Source: Dipetalonema caudispina | Lineage: Eukaryota > Nematoda > Chromadorea > Rhabditida > Onchocercidae | Length of the DNA stretch: 61,480 nt | NCBI GenBank assembly: GCA_013365325.1 | Contig: JABVXV010000355.1 | Coordinates: forward strand, 1 to 61,480 | Direction of reading: 5' to 3' | The notes under the pieces: model-generated | Told to the model about the DNA's origin: nothing | Databases searched by the model: none | Seen by the model: the letters and a program-made list of their open reading frames with translations, nothing else | Shown here: positions 1 to 15,301 of the stretch, piece by piece | How the letters are laid out: each line of letters starts with the position of its first letter | How positions within the stretch are numbered: position 1 is the first letter of the stretch | Program-made: the position numbers and the translations under genes

Positions 1-107
<107 letters not shown>

Positions 108-473
108 TATTATTATTATTAGTTATTATTAGTGTGCTTATCGACCACTATCGGCTGTTTATAATTGCAATAAAATCTGACATTTGCATAGTTTGTCATT
201 AGATTTGATAGATTACACCTTATGATAGTTATTTCATTTCTGAAATATGAAATATTGTAAATCAGATCTCATTTTTCTTTTCACGATCATACAACAAATT
301 CATATTTCATATTAAAAGCGTTAACTGAAAAAAAAATTGCTGAAAATATTAAATTTGCTTTATGGAAATAATTAGAGAAATTGTTTCCAATCTTATGATC
401 ACATCTATTTTAAATGACATTTATGTTACGTTAGCAATTAATATCATATCTCTACGTGATCGTTTACGCATAC

Positions 474-510
474 ATGGAAGAAAAATTAGCAATTCTTAAG
501 AAAAATCTGG
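474..510 (+). other. candidate first coding exon of the RhoGAP gene
   Basis: ATG at 474 opens 12 codons (MEEKLAILKKNL) and reaches a GTTTGG donor at 511 with one base over. That is the phase needed to join 2035, so the join would read KKNLG-RFSQGK. The donor is weak and nothing else supports this exon. Other upstream exons, inside or outside the window, are equally possible. Confidence 0.2.
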
Positions 511-2034
511 GTTTGGTCATTTCAAGTTTCTTATCATAAATAAATAACAAATAATTGCTAAAATATCGTTTTGTATCCTACTTGCCTCATTCTTTTTTTT
601 TTTTTTTTCCTTTCCAATGACATTAACCTAATTTTTGCATTGTACTTTTTACCCTATCTTAATTGGTATCCAAAGTAGGTATCATAGATGACATCTTTTC
701 GCAATGCTTTAGTAACTTTTTATCAAAAGATTGACATGAAATCCCATAGCTTTAGTTTATATGTACACTGATGAGTAATTTTTCACTTTGCTTCATCATA
801 AAGTATTTAATAATTTGTTAAATTAAAAAAATTGAAATCTTCATTTCAGAAATCTCTGGAATTTTTCATAATGTTATTAAATTTTCCAAAAATTCATTAG
901 TTTATATCATTCCTCATTTCAATATTTTCCTCTCATTTTACTGACTACTTACTCTCATCAAATGTTTCAAATTCAACAAATCGTTCGAATTGGTTAATTT
1001 ATTTGTCCGATTTATTTGCATCACATGAAAATATTCTACCATTTTGCAAATAACTTAACTACGATTTTCGAAAAATTTTGAATACAATATTATTAATTCT
1101 TCAATGTTAAGCACTTTTTAATCAGACAAAGCTCAAAATTACTCATCGTTATTTGTCTCCTAAATGATTATCCAACTGGTTTAATTTTTTATGAAATTTT
1201 GAATTGAATTGAAGAAAACGGATACAAATAATCTTTCCAATTGTTAGCAATTGAACCAATGTAGCATTTAAGTAAATAGTTCGGAAAAAAAAAATTCAAA
1301 AGTTTAATATCTGGCATATTTGTTCATTATTACCAGAAGATTCGATGTCTATTAAAGTAGTAAGTTCATTTCGTTTCATTGCATTAGTAGAATATTCAAC
1401 ATCTTTTGATTACTGTTACTGATCATAACCTAATTTATAAATTAGCTAATTAAATACTTCTAAAATTTCTTCAAAAAAATAGAATTGTCACTATCATCCT
1501 TCATAAATCCATTTATTAATTAAATATATCAAGTTTTAATCCTTACATTTTCTCGTCCTAATTCAGCAAAACATTAAAACTAGAGCTAACTTATATCAAA
1601 GTAAATTTATGAAAGTGTTTATTGTTGATTGGAAACATGAAATATCGTTTTTTAAATTTCATTCCATTTCATTTCTTTTCGTTTCCGAAGTTTTATTTCT
1701 AAAATTTCATTCTATTGTTTCACATTTTCAAAGTTTCATTTCCAATGTTTTCCTTGTACGATGAAATAAATTGATAAATTGAAAATATATAACCTTTGAA
1801 TACTCTGTTAATAATAAAAATTTAGAGCAAAAGGTTAAAGTATTGAACTTTTTCCTTGTTCTAATAGCCTATTTTCTCTTGTTATTTGGTTGATATTAAT
1901 GAGCAAAAAAAAATGTTCTTAATTTTTAAATTTATAATTTGATATATTTGTATGTTTGCATATTTAATATAATTTAACAAAAAAAAAAAAAAAGAGAGAG
2001 AGAAGATAAATAAATGATTTTATTTAAATTACAG
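511..2034 (+). other. non-coding stretch upstream of the RhoGAP exons
   Basis: AT-rich sequence with no convincing exon on either strand. It ends in an A run with (GA)n (1979-2004) just before the acceptor at 2034. It may be the first intron or the 5' flank of the RhoGAP gene. Confidence 0.5.
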
Positions 2035-5000
2035 GACGATTCAGTCAGGGGAAATCTCGTGCACGGGGGGCAATCATTCGTGGTAACACGATGTCATCCA
2101 GTTCACTGTCATCCAAACACGATTGCTCCTCCTATACTGATAACGATTATGATTATTTTGTTAGTCATACATTTCGTATAATTTTATTTATTAAATACTA
2201 TAAATTTGCTTACTAAATTACAATTTATATTAATTACAATTTTTATCATTTATCATTATCATGATGAAAATGAAAAAAAAAAAAAATGAAATCTGTCACT
2301 ACTAGTTGACAATAAATATGATGAATGAAAAAACTGTGGAATTAGCACAAAATTTATCTATCACATGTCGTAATATTAATTTTAAAGTTTGATTTTGATT
2401 GAATGTTGTAATAATTTAATTTTGTTCAAAAATACTCAATCATTTTTAATCTTTTTCATTCGTTACTCCAAAAATTTGCTATTTCATATCATTTGCTTTT
2501 TTTTTTTTTTTCAAAAATTTCCTCCTCAATTTTCCATTGAACCAATTTTTTCATTTCTTAATGAAAAATTTCCCATAATAATTCTGAGGTTATCAGTACA
2601 CGGTTATCATTTCAGTTAACTGATGCTTTAGTAAATGATATTGAACAATTTGCAAGTCATGCGGAACGATTACGTCAATCACTTGATCCATCCACGAATG
2701 CAAACGGTTTATTTTTGTCTGTTACATATTGAGATAATTAAAATTAAAATAAGTTGAAATTAAATTTATTATAATCAATCATTTCAGTGATTTTTTTTCT
2801 TTATCTCAGATTGAGAACAACTAATGTAATAAACAAATTTTGATAAATTAATATGAAATTAATTTCAAAATTTGCTATATTCTTCGAAACGGATATTCAT
2901 TGATAAGAAAGGCGTATTTCTTTTAATTGAACGTATCATTTCACGTATCATCAGTTAGATGATGTAACATATTGAATAGCAAACGAAATTGAAGTAAACA
3001 TTTTTTATAGATGGTAAATCAATGTGTGTATCGGTACATTCGGCACTTTCAATGGTATCACAAGCAGTGCGTGATTTATTGGTCCGTTATCCAGCCTTCA
3101 AAACAACTCATGTTTTACTACCTGCTAGTCAATTAATTCATAGTGTTAAAGGTAAAAAAAAAAAAGATCCACACCTTTTATTTTAAATTTAAAATTATTA
3201 ATTAATTAAATCAAAACTGCATCATAAAATTTTTGATTTCCAATTATTTTAATCATTTGATACTTTATGAGCAATAAATACGATGAATATTTCAAATTTT
3301 CATCTTCAAACAATAATTTGAAAATATTTCGCTCAAATCAATAATTTTTGTTAATAAACTTATAGCTATACAATGTGCAAAAGTAACATTGAAAAAATCG
3401 CCAAAAAACAATTTGTATGAAATTTTGCAGTTTGTAACGTACGTGGATGAAATAAATTTGAAATTGATAACATTAGCTGCTAAAAATTTTCTTTTAACAA
3501 ATATTTCAACAATTAAATTTGGTCAAAAAAGAAAAAAGAAAATCAGATTTTATACTCAAAAAAATTTTACATAGCATAGTTTATTTGAGGAATATTGATG
3601 AAATTGTTGAATTCTGCTAAAATATCAATAAATGAATTAATCTACACAAATACTAACATGGATAAATTTTTTTTTTCCTAGAATTAAATTTCGATAATTC
3701 AAATGTTGACGCATCTCGAACACTTGCATGCTTGGAGAAACTTGAAGCAGCTGTTGGTAATACTCTCAAACAGTCCTTGTTAGTTTCATATCATATGATA
3801 ATTAATTAATTAATTTTTTGCAACTTTACTAGCAAAATACACTGTCATTATCTGTTGGGAAATGAAATTGGATGAATATATTATGCAAATGAGAACTTTT
3901 CAATTACATTTTGTTTTTTAACTTTATGCTTTTCAAACCTTAGAATGTTTTTAGCAATTTCTAAATTCTGCAAAAACTGTATTTGCTATCAGCTTAAATT
4001 ATATCATAGAAAGTTGAGGAAATTTTCAAAGTAGTGAATAATGTAGAAATTTTGAAAAAAAAAAAAGTTGAAGTATGGAAAACTTGAAATTTTACGAAGT
4101 TTTGAATTCAAATTTTTTCTCATTTTCAAAAAATTTGAACATCCCTAAATATATGCTAATAGTTGTGGTAATAAAATAAAAGAGAGTTGTTGAATAAAAT
4201 TTGATAAATCAATTTCTAATTATCTTAATTACTATATTGCAGTTATCCCAAAGGAATAAATAGTGATAAATCAACATTTACTCTATATTAATTATATTAT
4301 CACTAAGTTTATTTATTACGTAAAACGTTAAAATGAAACTTTTATTTTTTTTTTTTTGAATTTACAGGCGACCACGAACGACGTCAAAATATACGACCGG
4401 TACGTTAGGTCACAAAAGCAAACATGTTCGTTAATTTTTTTTTTTTTCTTATCAATCATTTGTTACCTGTTTCTATAATTTATCCAATAATATATATTGG
4501 TAGAAAGGTAATTAAGTTTTAGGATAATAGAAATATGTTAGTAGCAAATAAAGTTAGATAATTAAGCCTTTTGAATGGATAGGTACGAGTTATGTATTAG
4601 AACATTTTAAAAAAGAGTAAATGGATAATTCCTAAAAAAAAGTTATTATATACAACTCATTTCGTATGAAATTTTAATTGTTTAATTTTTTTTTCCATTT
4701 TTATTTCTCATTTTTTTTTTTTTTTGTTTTTTTGGGAGGGGGAAGAAAATTTTATTAGATTAGTAAAACATTATCATAACTGTTATCATTTTTTAAAGTA
4801 ACATTTATGCTCTAATTAGATAAGTTTGATTGCTTCATTGTTTTCCATTAATGATAGTTGGCATTTGAACTTACGATATTTTAAGTCACTGTAGGAATGA
4901 AATATGAAATTTTAATTTTTGAATTTTTATCTTTGAGACATATAGAATTGTTATATTTGATATGTCATGATGATTGTAACGATTTTATGGCAATTATGCA

Positions 5001-7014
5001 AATGAAATAGCGTTAATTCTTTTAAGTTCATTGATAGACTAGTCAAATTTCATCTTGTATTCTCAAAGGTTATGTAATTTAAATTAGTCAAATTTCATTT
5101 TGTATTCTCAAAGGTTATGTAATTTAAATTACCTCTCCATTGCAGTAAGTATAACTTAAATGATCTGAGTTTAGCAAATGACTATCCAACATTGTTGTCA
5201 TTCCCTGATATGATGCTTGATTTAAACATCTTCCAGAAATTTAGAATTCTCTTTATAAATTGAAGCCCATAATCAAATTTTAAAATGTTACAGCTTTAAA
5301 TCTACTGCTGTCTAATTAATCAATTAGCTTGAGTTTTACGTGTAATTAGACAAAATATAATACATAATGACATTAATTGACTGGGAAATTGATGTAGGAA
5401 ATAAGGAAAATCAAGTCACAAAATTTTCAAATAATATCAGGAAAAACTTCTTCTTTTTCTCCTTACAAATAGGTTTATGTTGAAAATATTATTTTGTCGA
5501 ATTAATTGTTTGAATTTGAAGAAAAAAAAAAATAAATCTAGCGAAAATTCTTTAATTGAAAGTAAATTCTTTATTGAAAAATAAATTCATAAACATAATT
5601 TCATATTCAATTTTGGAAAACTTCGAAAGAAAAAAAGCAAAACTGTAGTATCGGTTTTTCCGATTACGGAATGTCATCATGAAAGTAAGGAAAAGAGTGG
5701 AGGATTGAAGTAGATAGGTAAAGGAGGAAATAAAATTTTAAGTTGTGAAAAGATATGACTTATCTAAGGGTATATTGTAAACGATTTGTTCTTCCGAACG
5801 AAGGGGAAATTCGGAAAATATACAGGACAGGAAAGACGAAACGGAGAAGGAAAAAAATGGAATAGACGAAAATGCTTGCATTAATTTTTATCAAATAAAA
5901 TCATAATCGCATCACTAAGCAATTTTTTTTTTTTTAATTTCGTCATTGATTCCTTGCCATTTTCAGTGATTACTTCGATTCCACTTCATTTCATCCTAAA
6001 TTCCAGTCAAATTTCCTTTTTACATTTTCCATAACAACGATTCATTCATCAAATAATCATACTTCTTATCGTTTACATTTCATTTAAAGCAGAATAAATC
6101 CTTTAACTTAAAAAAAAAAAATCATCACATGCAACGTACGCAACGTACGCTGCATATTTGTGTCATGTAATGTTAAGTGAACTTTGCAGATGTTCAAGAT
6201 TTTTTAAAGGATTTCAATTATAATAAGTTTATCTTATTGCTACAACCTATCTATTAAAATTGACGACCTAATTAAATTAACAGTTTGATTAACTGAAATT
6301 CTTATAGCTCAGTATCACAGATAGATTGTTAACAAAATAATTTAAAGTTTGATGAAAATTTATTTAGTTCATAAGAATTGCTAGTCAATCTTAACATTGT
6401 TGCTTATTTATTTTCTTTAACTATTTCATGGAATAAAAGTTATTTTTCCACTTTTTTTTTTTTTTTTTTTTTTTTTTTTGAAGGAAGAATTACAAAATTT
6501 TAATGGTATAAAATTTTTTCAAAATATGAAATATGGACATTTTAAAAGAGGTAAAAAAGTTTAAATTTAAGGATGGTATAAAAAATGGACGAGTACTTAT
6601 TCGGCGTCATTCTGCTTTTCAACCAAAAGATCATGATAATTGTAAGTTTGATTGGAATTTTTTTTTTTTTCTTAGATTATATTTTATTCAAGTTTAATTT
6701 TCATATCTTTTAAAATGCTATTTGAGAGTGTGAAACGATGTGAATAATTATTACCCAAAAGTTGAAAGCATTAAATACATTTCGAATGAATCAGTAGGGT
6801 AAAAGTGTTCAAAAATACTTCTGTCACTAATTTTTTACCTTTATTCATCAATCATTTCTATTTTATCATTCTAAATTTCTTGTCAACTATTATCACATTA
6901 TTTGCTTTTATCTTTTCTATTAATTTATTCATCATTTTATATAGTTCACATTCAAAATTATTACTATTCAAATATTCTTTCCATACGTTTTATTCCTGAA
7001 TTAAAGATTGCATT

Positions 7015-7047
<33 letters not shown>

Positions 7048-7232
7048 TGAAGATATTAAAAGTTATAAGGCAAATGGAATCAGTTTTAAAATTAGCTAAA
7101 TATTTGAAACAAATTTGAAAATATTTAAGAAAAGCAATTGAACGTAGTGAAAGCATTGGGAAGCTTTTAAAAATGATTTCACCTAAAACATCCAAAAAAT
7201 AAACCAGCATTTTCTGATCGTCTCTTCTCTTC

Positions 7233-7274
<42 letters not shown>

Positions 7275-8229
7275 GTTACTTTGGTGCTTTTATCTGTCCT
7301 AAATTTGGTAAATGCTTTCATTTCCGGAATTTATTTTTTGTTACTTTTTTGTTTTCAAATGAATTGAATTGAATATATTTATGAATGTATTTTATCATTT
7401 TAGCACTTTCTCCCCTTTCAATATCATTTTTACTTTGTCTTTGTTTTACTTTTAATTTTTCATTCCTAAAAAGTGATGATTCAATAATCAATGAAAAAGG
7501 ACTGATTAATTTTGATAGGAAAAATGAAATGAAATTGATGTAAAGCAAACAAATGTAACGAAGTGAAGAAAATCAATTGAGTTTGATTTAATTCTCAAAC
7601 TAACTAATATTTTAACATACAATTTTTCTATTTTAAATTTTTCATATAATTAATTCTGTCATATTTCTCTACAAAATAATTGTACTTCATCTATTTAAGG
7701 AGAATTTCTTGAATATCAAGAAATTCTGATATTATTGAATTTTAGGATTGAAAATTGATTTAATTAGAACTATTTTTTTTTTTAGTTTACACTTTCATCC
7801 ATTACTGTCATGTTGTTTGTAATTTTACAATTAATTCTATTCAAATTTAATAAATATTATCAATATGTGATAATACTCTTATCATAGCATATTTTCTTAA
7901 ATTTAACATCCTTGAATTGATGAAAATTTCACTTCAACAATCATTCATTTTATTGTTTGGACATATTTAGTGAACAATTCCATTGTTATATTACTTAAGA
8001 GATGATAATTATATCAATGTATTGTATAGTGGTGACATTGTTGTAGAAAAATGATTGAGAGAAGAAAAAAAAAAAAAAAAAAAGGAAAATGGAAAAAGAA
8101 AAGAAATATATGTAATTATATGATTTGAATGAAATTAATAAAATTAAACGATTATTAAATTGACTTATTTATTCATTCTGTTACCTTTTCCATAGGTAAA
8201 TATTAAAATATAGCAAACATTAACTACAT

Positions 8230-8261
<32 letters not shown>

Positions 8262-9024
8262 CCTCTCTCTGTGTATGTGTGTCTGTCTGTCTGTATGGTG
8301 TGTGTGTGTATCTTTTTGTATCTGTACAGTTTGTAAAATGCATATGTAAGAAGAATATGTTTATAATAAACTATTATTGCGCATAATGATGTTTGCTTGA
8401 ATATGTTTCCCGAAAATATTATACCTCATATATATATATATTTGTCCTCTGATGTCCTCCTGTTTCTTCTGTCTTCCGATTCCGTTCCGTTTTCTATCCA
8501 TTTTCCAACGTAATCCTGTCATTTTACACAATTGATTTTGCTAGAAATTGTTGCTACTACATCAGTCCTTAAATTTTGTGTAGGTTTGAAATTTTATTGT
8601 TGACTTGTTAATATCATTCATATGACAACTATTAATGATTTCATTTTTTAAAATGAAATATGTTAAAATTAAAATTAAAGTATGAAAGATATTTTAGGAA
8701 GAAAATGAATTTAAAAATAAAGAAAAGAAATTTAATTCATCCATTTGTTTGTTTTTTTTTTTTTTTCTGTACTTTTTTCACTTTTTTTTTTTTTTGAAAA
8801 AATATTATTTATCTTTGATAAGGTTTATATTTGATATATTTGTTATCAAAGTTAATTATACATATAATACACAAACATTCACACATTTATGCATACAATC
8901 TGTCAAGTATTCGAGTGTTTTTTGATTTAAACAAATTTGTAAAATGATGAAATTAGAGTGAAAAGTAGAAAAAAAAAAAAACTCTTTTAGCTATATCCTT
9001 TGTCGATTATTCTTTCTTCTTTCC

Positions 9025-9055
<31 letters not shown>

Positions 9056-10109
9056 CTTTTAAGATATTTCTTTTATACCGAAGATCTCGTTTTTATTTTG
9101 TTCTGCACCAGGAACTTCATTATTATTATTATCATTATCATCATAATTCATCATTATTATCATTATGCATATCATCATTATTATCACTATCATCATCACT
9201 TCATCATTACTATCATTATTATTATCTTCATTATCATCATCGGAAATAATAGCAACCAAAATAAGTTCCTTTTTTAAACTGAAGAATGTGTGAAATAAGG
9301 AAAGATCATTATCATCTGACAATGATAAATATAATTGATTGGCATAGATGGATTTAAAGTTGAGGGAAACTTTTCAATATCAGTAATTTGAACTTTAACC
9401 TCAATTCTAATTTGGATGAATTTTAAATTTGAATAAATTTCAAATAAGTAAAACATTTGAAAACTTACCATATCCTAAACCGTTTTTGGCATAGATTTGG
9501 GATTTTAATAGTGCAAAATCTAGCAATGTTGATACTACCTAAATTTATCCAATTTTAAAAAGTATTAAAAATGAATAAGTAAATTGTTCGATATCTCTCT
9601 CTCTACTCCGGACAACTTGATGATACAAGCAGTACCGATCGATACCATTTAAGCAGTAAAGATTGTCGCTATTTTCTCCTAAAAATTTTTAAAGCACAAT
9701 ATGCGTAATACACATTATGGAACACGTATGATACGTGTATCATAGACGTATTTTTGAATATGCATATAATGATACTGTTAGATATCAGTTCATATAACTA
9801 TTTTGTGTTTATTTTCTACATGTCGAACATCTGTTCAAAGAAGTAATGAAGAAAATATTTATTCACTTTTTTTTTTGAACAACAGTTAGTCACAGCTGTC
9901 ACTGCACTTATTACTGTAGTAGGATGTAGTAGTATTAGTAGTATACAATTATAGTTTTAGTAATAATAATTGTAATAATAATAATTTGTAATAATAATAA
10001 TTAATTGTAATAGTGATAAAATGATAGATTAAAAAATATGACAGAAATTATAATGATGCATTGATTTTTTTTTTTTTTTTTTGCTTTAATTTGGTAGGAA
10101 ATGAATAAT

Positions 10110-10143
<34 letters not shown>

Positions 10144-13100
10144 CAATGATGAAAACAGAATGTCATATCATTTGCTGTATTGGTTGAGTTGAGAGAGTTG
10201 TCATTGTTGCCGGGGAGTTTTTCGAGGGGTATCGTTATCGGGCGATAGCAACAAACAGCTATATCAATTATCGGGAAAAATGTTTCACCAATGAATAGTA
10301 AGCCAACCAACCTTATTATCATCATCATCTCATCTCAATCAACTTTATTTGTTTACTTTTTATATTTCCTTTGTTGCTATGTTTTCTACGATAAGATGGA
10401 TATTTCTCATAAGCTACACATACATATAAATATATCAATTAATTAGTTAATTCGTAATTTCTTGCAATATGGATAATAATATTTTCGATCAGATTAATAT
10501 CATTTTTTATTTCGTTCATTTGTTTCTCGTTTTTTTTTTTGGCCTAATTAATTTTGATTTGATAATTAGTTTAATTATTTTAATTCATCGATTCATTCTA
10601 CTCTTCAATTTGATCGGTTATTATTATTTATATGCATTTAATTTTAGATATCACTTAATGTTCTTTTTTTTTTTTTATTCTTCGGAATATAATCATAAGG
10701 AATTATTGAGAGAACTTTTGGTAAAATGAGTTTAAACCTAATAGATAAATATCATCACTAAGTTATTGTTCATTTTAATTGATATCTGCATCAATATTGA
10801 TCTTTTAATATTATTTCAGATAGGACAAATTAATATACCATCAATTATACTGTAGTACCATAATCTAAGTATTTCGTTATCAACCCTAATAGATAAATAT
10901 CATTACTGTGGTATTGTTCATTTTAATTGATTTCTGCATCAGTATTGATCTTTTAATATTATTTCAGATAGGACAAATTAATATACCATCAATTATACTG
11001 TAGCACCATAATCTAAGTATTTCGTTATCAATAGTATTTTCAGTATACTGTATTTGAAATGCATGATAACATTTAAATGCGCGTAAAATGCCAGAAGAAG
11101 AAAATGTTATTTCAAAGGAAGCTATGCATCTTTTGCATCCTAATAATTATTAATTTCACCAAAAATATGTCATTAAAAAAAAAAAAAAAAAATGAAATTC
11201 GGGTTTCAATCAGTTTTTTTTTCCTTGCATCTAATCAAAAATTGGCTTTTTCATTCATTGCTATTAGATAGGACAACAATTGAAGTACAGGAATAGATTT
11301 AGTGAAAAAATTATTAAATGAAAGTGAAAAGTTTCGGGAAATAACTTGGTGAAAAAAAAATTGCTTATTATTAAAAGGAAGTTTGGAATTTTTGAAAAAT
11401 TTTTGATATATTGCTATTACTAATTCCTTTTGTATTGCTTTTATCATTTATGTTTAATCAATTTTTACTAAATGCTCATGTAATGTTAAATATTTTCTAA
11501 CAATTATTTCCAAAAATTTGCAATCATTTTTCAAATAGTAATATTAAATGTTTTCTAATATACATATAGTAATCACAAATTTCATATTTTTAAGTTTAAA
11601 TTGAAAATAAATTTTGCATAAGAATGCACAATAGACTCATTCCGAGGAAACATACTATCGTTATTTACAAAACGAAATCATCGTTTTGATCCGCTTATGA
11701 TATAAATAAGCTATCAGGATCTTTTAAATATCATTAACAATGTTTTCTGTACGAAATCGAGGAATATCGGAAATCAGAAAGTCCTCTAAACAGTCAATTA
11801 CTTCTGATATCAGACCAATCAACAATTTTTCCATAATCCTTTTTAACATAAATTCTTTGTTAATCCTTTATAAGTATTGTATGTATGATGAAAATACAAA
11901 TATGACAAGCTTCATTGTCATAATTTCTGGTATATTTCCAGGTTACAGTTTCAATATTTTGAAATTGGCATCTCTTTTTCAATTCAAATAATATGTTAAA
12001 ATCATAAGTCTTCGTGTTTATCATTTAAAATAAAAAAAAAAAAAAGAGGAGGAAATAAATAAATTGACTTAAAATTTCTCCTCCGTTAGTGGAAGCTGAA
12101 AAATGCGTTAATTTTACATTTCAAAATGAAAACGAAAGATCATTGCAATGTTAAGCTTTTTTTAATTTGTAATGAAGGCGATATTGCATTTCTTGATATT
12201 TACAAAAAGTCTTATAAAAATCATGGTATGATAAGAAAATATTAAAAGTAAGCCCAGGTAATATTTTATTACTTCTGTAAGAACTAATTGAGTTAAAAAA
12301 AAAAAATGCAAAGGCAAAGTCGGACGGATTTCAAATGACCTCTAGCATCGATGGATTTTTTTCCGGAATTGATTGCACAGAGCGGGTATTCACTATGTTC
12401 TTGTAAGACTTAATATCCTGAATAATCGGATAACAATGATGTTCCTAGTAATTCCTGGGTATTTTCATATAATCAAGTATCATCAATTTATCAGCTTCAT
12501 TATTTGAATTTGACTCTTTCGTCTTAATGATCCTTTATTGATTTGTTTTTGGTTATTTCTTGAAAAGAATCTCCTTAATCATTTTCTTATCCTGTAATAT
12601 TGATTAAAATTGATAATCTAACCGTTGGATGAATTGAAACGGAATATACTCCGAAAATTAGCACTGTGATCATCCTTTCCGTAAGTTTTGTGAAAATATA
12701 AATACGATCATTTCTAATATGTTACCATACAATTACCAGAAGATATGTTCTATTTAATATTTTACAACATCATTTTGTTAAGGAATGAATAAAATATTTA
12801 AAGAATGAGAAATTTTTATTTTCTGCGAAATAGAATTAAACATGAAGCATATAACGATCCAAATGTTACTCATTTCCTCATAAGCTTTGATCTTGATCTT
12901 GATCATGATCTTTAATCTATTTAATTTACTTAACCGTACAATACTTACCTCTTTCTTTTCATCATACTTTTCACAACATTTTACCTCCTACTGAAAAAAC
13001 ATAATAAATTGTTGGAATGTCAATATTTTACTGCTTGAATTATATTTGTATTACATCTTACATTTATATTATAATTTCATTTTTATTTCCATTTCTTTTA

Positions 13101-15261
13101 TTAATTTTCCACTATTTGTTTATTGCATAGATAAATTATTTATTCAAAAAAGATGCTAATTTATCTTCCAATAAATTACTCAAAAAAGTTATTTAAATTA
13201 TCCATATATATTATTATAATATAATTATAATTCATTTATTGAAGTTTTTTTTTTTATCTCCAATATATACAAATGATATCTTTATTTGTTGTTATAATGA
13301 CACATCATTAAACAAATACTAAATTTATCGTTCAAAATTTTGATATATTTGTATGAGATACTCGGGGATATTTGCATTTCTTTCTTTTTTTTCCTCCAAT
13401 TTTTTCATTTTTTTGCTTTCAAGGGATAATAAATAAACGATTGGATCAAGAAGCTTAGACAATTTAACTTGAAAATTTTCAACTATTTAAAAGCAATAAA
13501 AGAGATGCATTCAAATGTTTGATTTCATTTATAATAATTTCCTCCAATTCATCATTCACACACTTATCATTTTTTCATTTAGTTATTAATTTTTTCAAAA
13601 TTAATTTTATTTCTCCTTTACTGAACTTCTATTTCATTTCCATTTTTAATTATACTTTCGTCATTTTTCTATAACTGCTTCATCTATTTTATTATTAAAT
13701 TTTTCAATAAAAAAAAAAAAAATTGTTTGAAATTTGAACAACGAAAGAAAGAAAGAGAGAGAGAGAGAGAGGGAAAGAAAAGAAAAAAAAATTGATAATG
13801 CTAAATTAGAGTTTTGTTGAGAAGATAGCTACTACAAATCTTTTGGGATTTTTTATTTTTAAACTTTTTTTTTCTGGTTACTTTTTTTTTAGATTGAGAT
13901 ATTTGATGTAAGCATATAATATTATCTAAAAAGAAAAGGATTGAAAAGATGGATGTTTTTTTTTTTCTTTCTTTAAATAATAATTCAGTATTTTATGCTA
14001 ATAATGATTCAGTTAATGTTTTTTTTTTTTTTTTTAAATCTTTGGTTGGTCACTTCTTTTTTTTTTTTTTTTCTGAAGAAGTATTAAAATTGAGATAAGA
14101 AAAAAAGAATAAAAAAAGAAAAAAAGTTAAAGTTGAATATATTTTATAGGAAAATCAATATAAGCAATAACTACCAAATATATTTAATAAAACCTATCAT
14201 TTTCAATCAATCATATGAAATTTTTTTAAACGATTTCAATTATTCATAAATCATATATTAAATGTTTGAAAAAAAACAAATTCATTATAATAGTATTGCA
14301 TAATTTTTCTATTACATATTGGTATTTATCATATTATGCAAATGGGAAACTAATTTTGCATGAAAAGAGAAGGAAAAAAATAAAAAATTAATTATTTCAT
14401 TCAAATTGTGACATATATCATAGATTGGATATATGTATATCTATGTTATGTATAATTACATTTTATGATTTCAATTACAAACAATTATGCAAATTACATA
14501 CTACTTTTTTTTTTTTTTTTTCTAACTTCTTTCCTTTCCGATAATACTTTCAACGATCTTTGTTGTTTGCTTGTTTGTTTGTTTGTTTGTTTGTTTGTTG
14601 GATAGGTTTTCATATAAATGATAGTACCGATTGTATGATTGTCGTAATGTTTGTTGCATATATATATGTAATATTAATGTCCTTCTCATTTCTATTGCTC
14701 GAACAACAACAAACCATTTTCATGGTGCAAAATATTTTAAAGTCTAAATCGGAGATTTGTTATCGCTGATAAGAACAATAGTAGAAAAGGAGAGAGAGAG
14801 AGAGAGAGGAAGGGAAAGAGAGAGAGAAAGATATGAATCGTTGTTTTCTAATTCTCATTTATATATATATATATATATATGTATGATATATTATTATAAT
14901 CTTTCCCTTTTTCTGTTCTATCTATGTCTTTTCCTATTTTTAAATTTTCTAAAATGAAATTTTATAAAAAAAACAGTAATTTCAATCATAATTAGATGAA
15001 TTAATTTTGGTGAAGTTCGGATTAGAATTATGCAAATCTAAAAGTGAAATAAGTAAATAAGTATGGTTATTTTTTCTTGAATATTATCAATGTCGAATTA
15101 AACAAATTTTTATGCAATTTTTGGAAATAAATTCAAACTTTTATACAAATTTATTGAAATAAATTCAAACTTTTATGCAAATTTATTGGACAATCTTTTC
15201 TAAACAATCATAGAATATTTCATTAATATTTTTGCATTTATTCCTTCGTAACATTTTATCG

Positions 15262-15301
<40 letters not shown>

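Noticed and set aside
10184..10290. GC-richer patch in the large RhoGAP intron as a possible small RNA
   Set aside because: Only a five-base stem (TATCG/CGATA) was visible by eye. That is too little to call an RNA gene.
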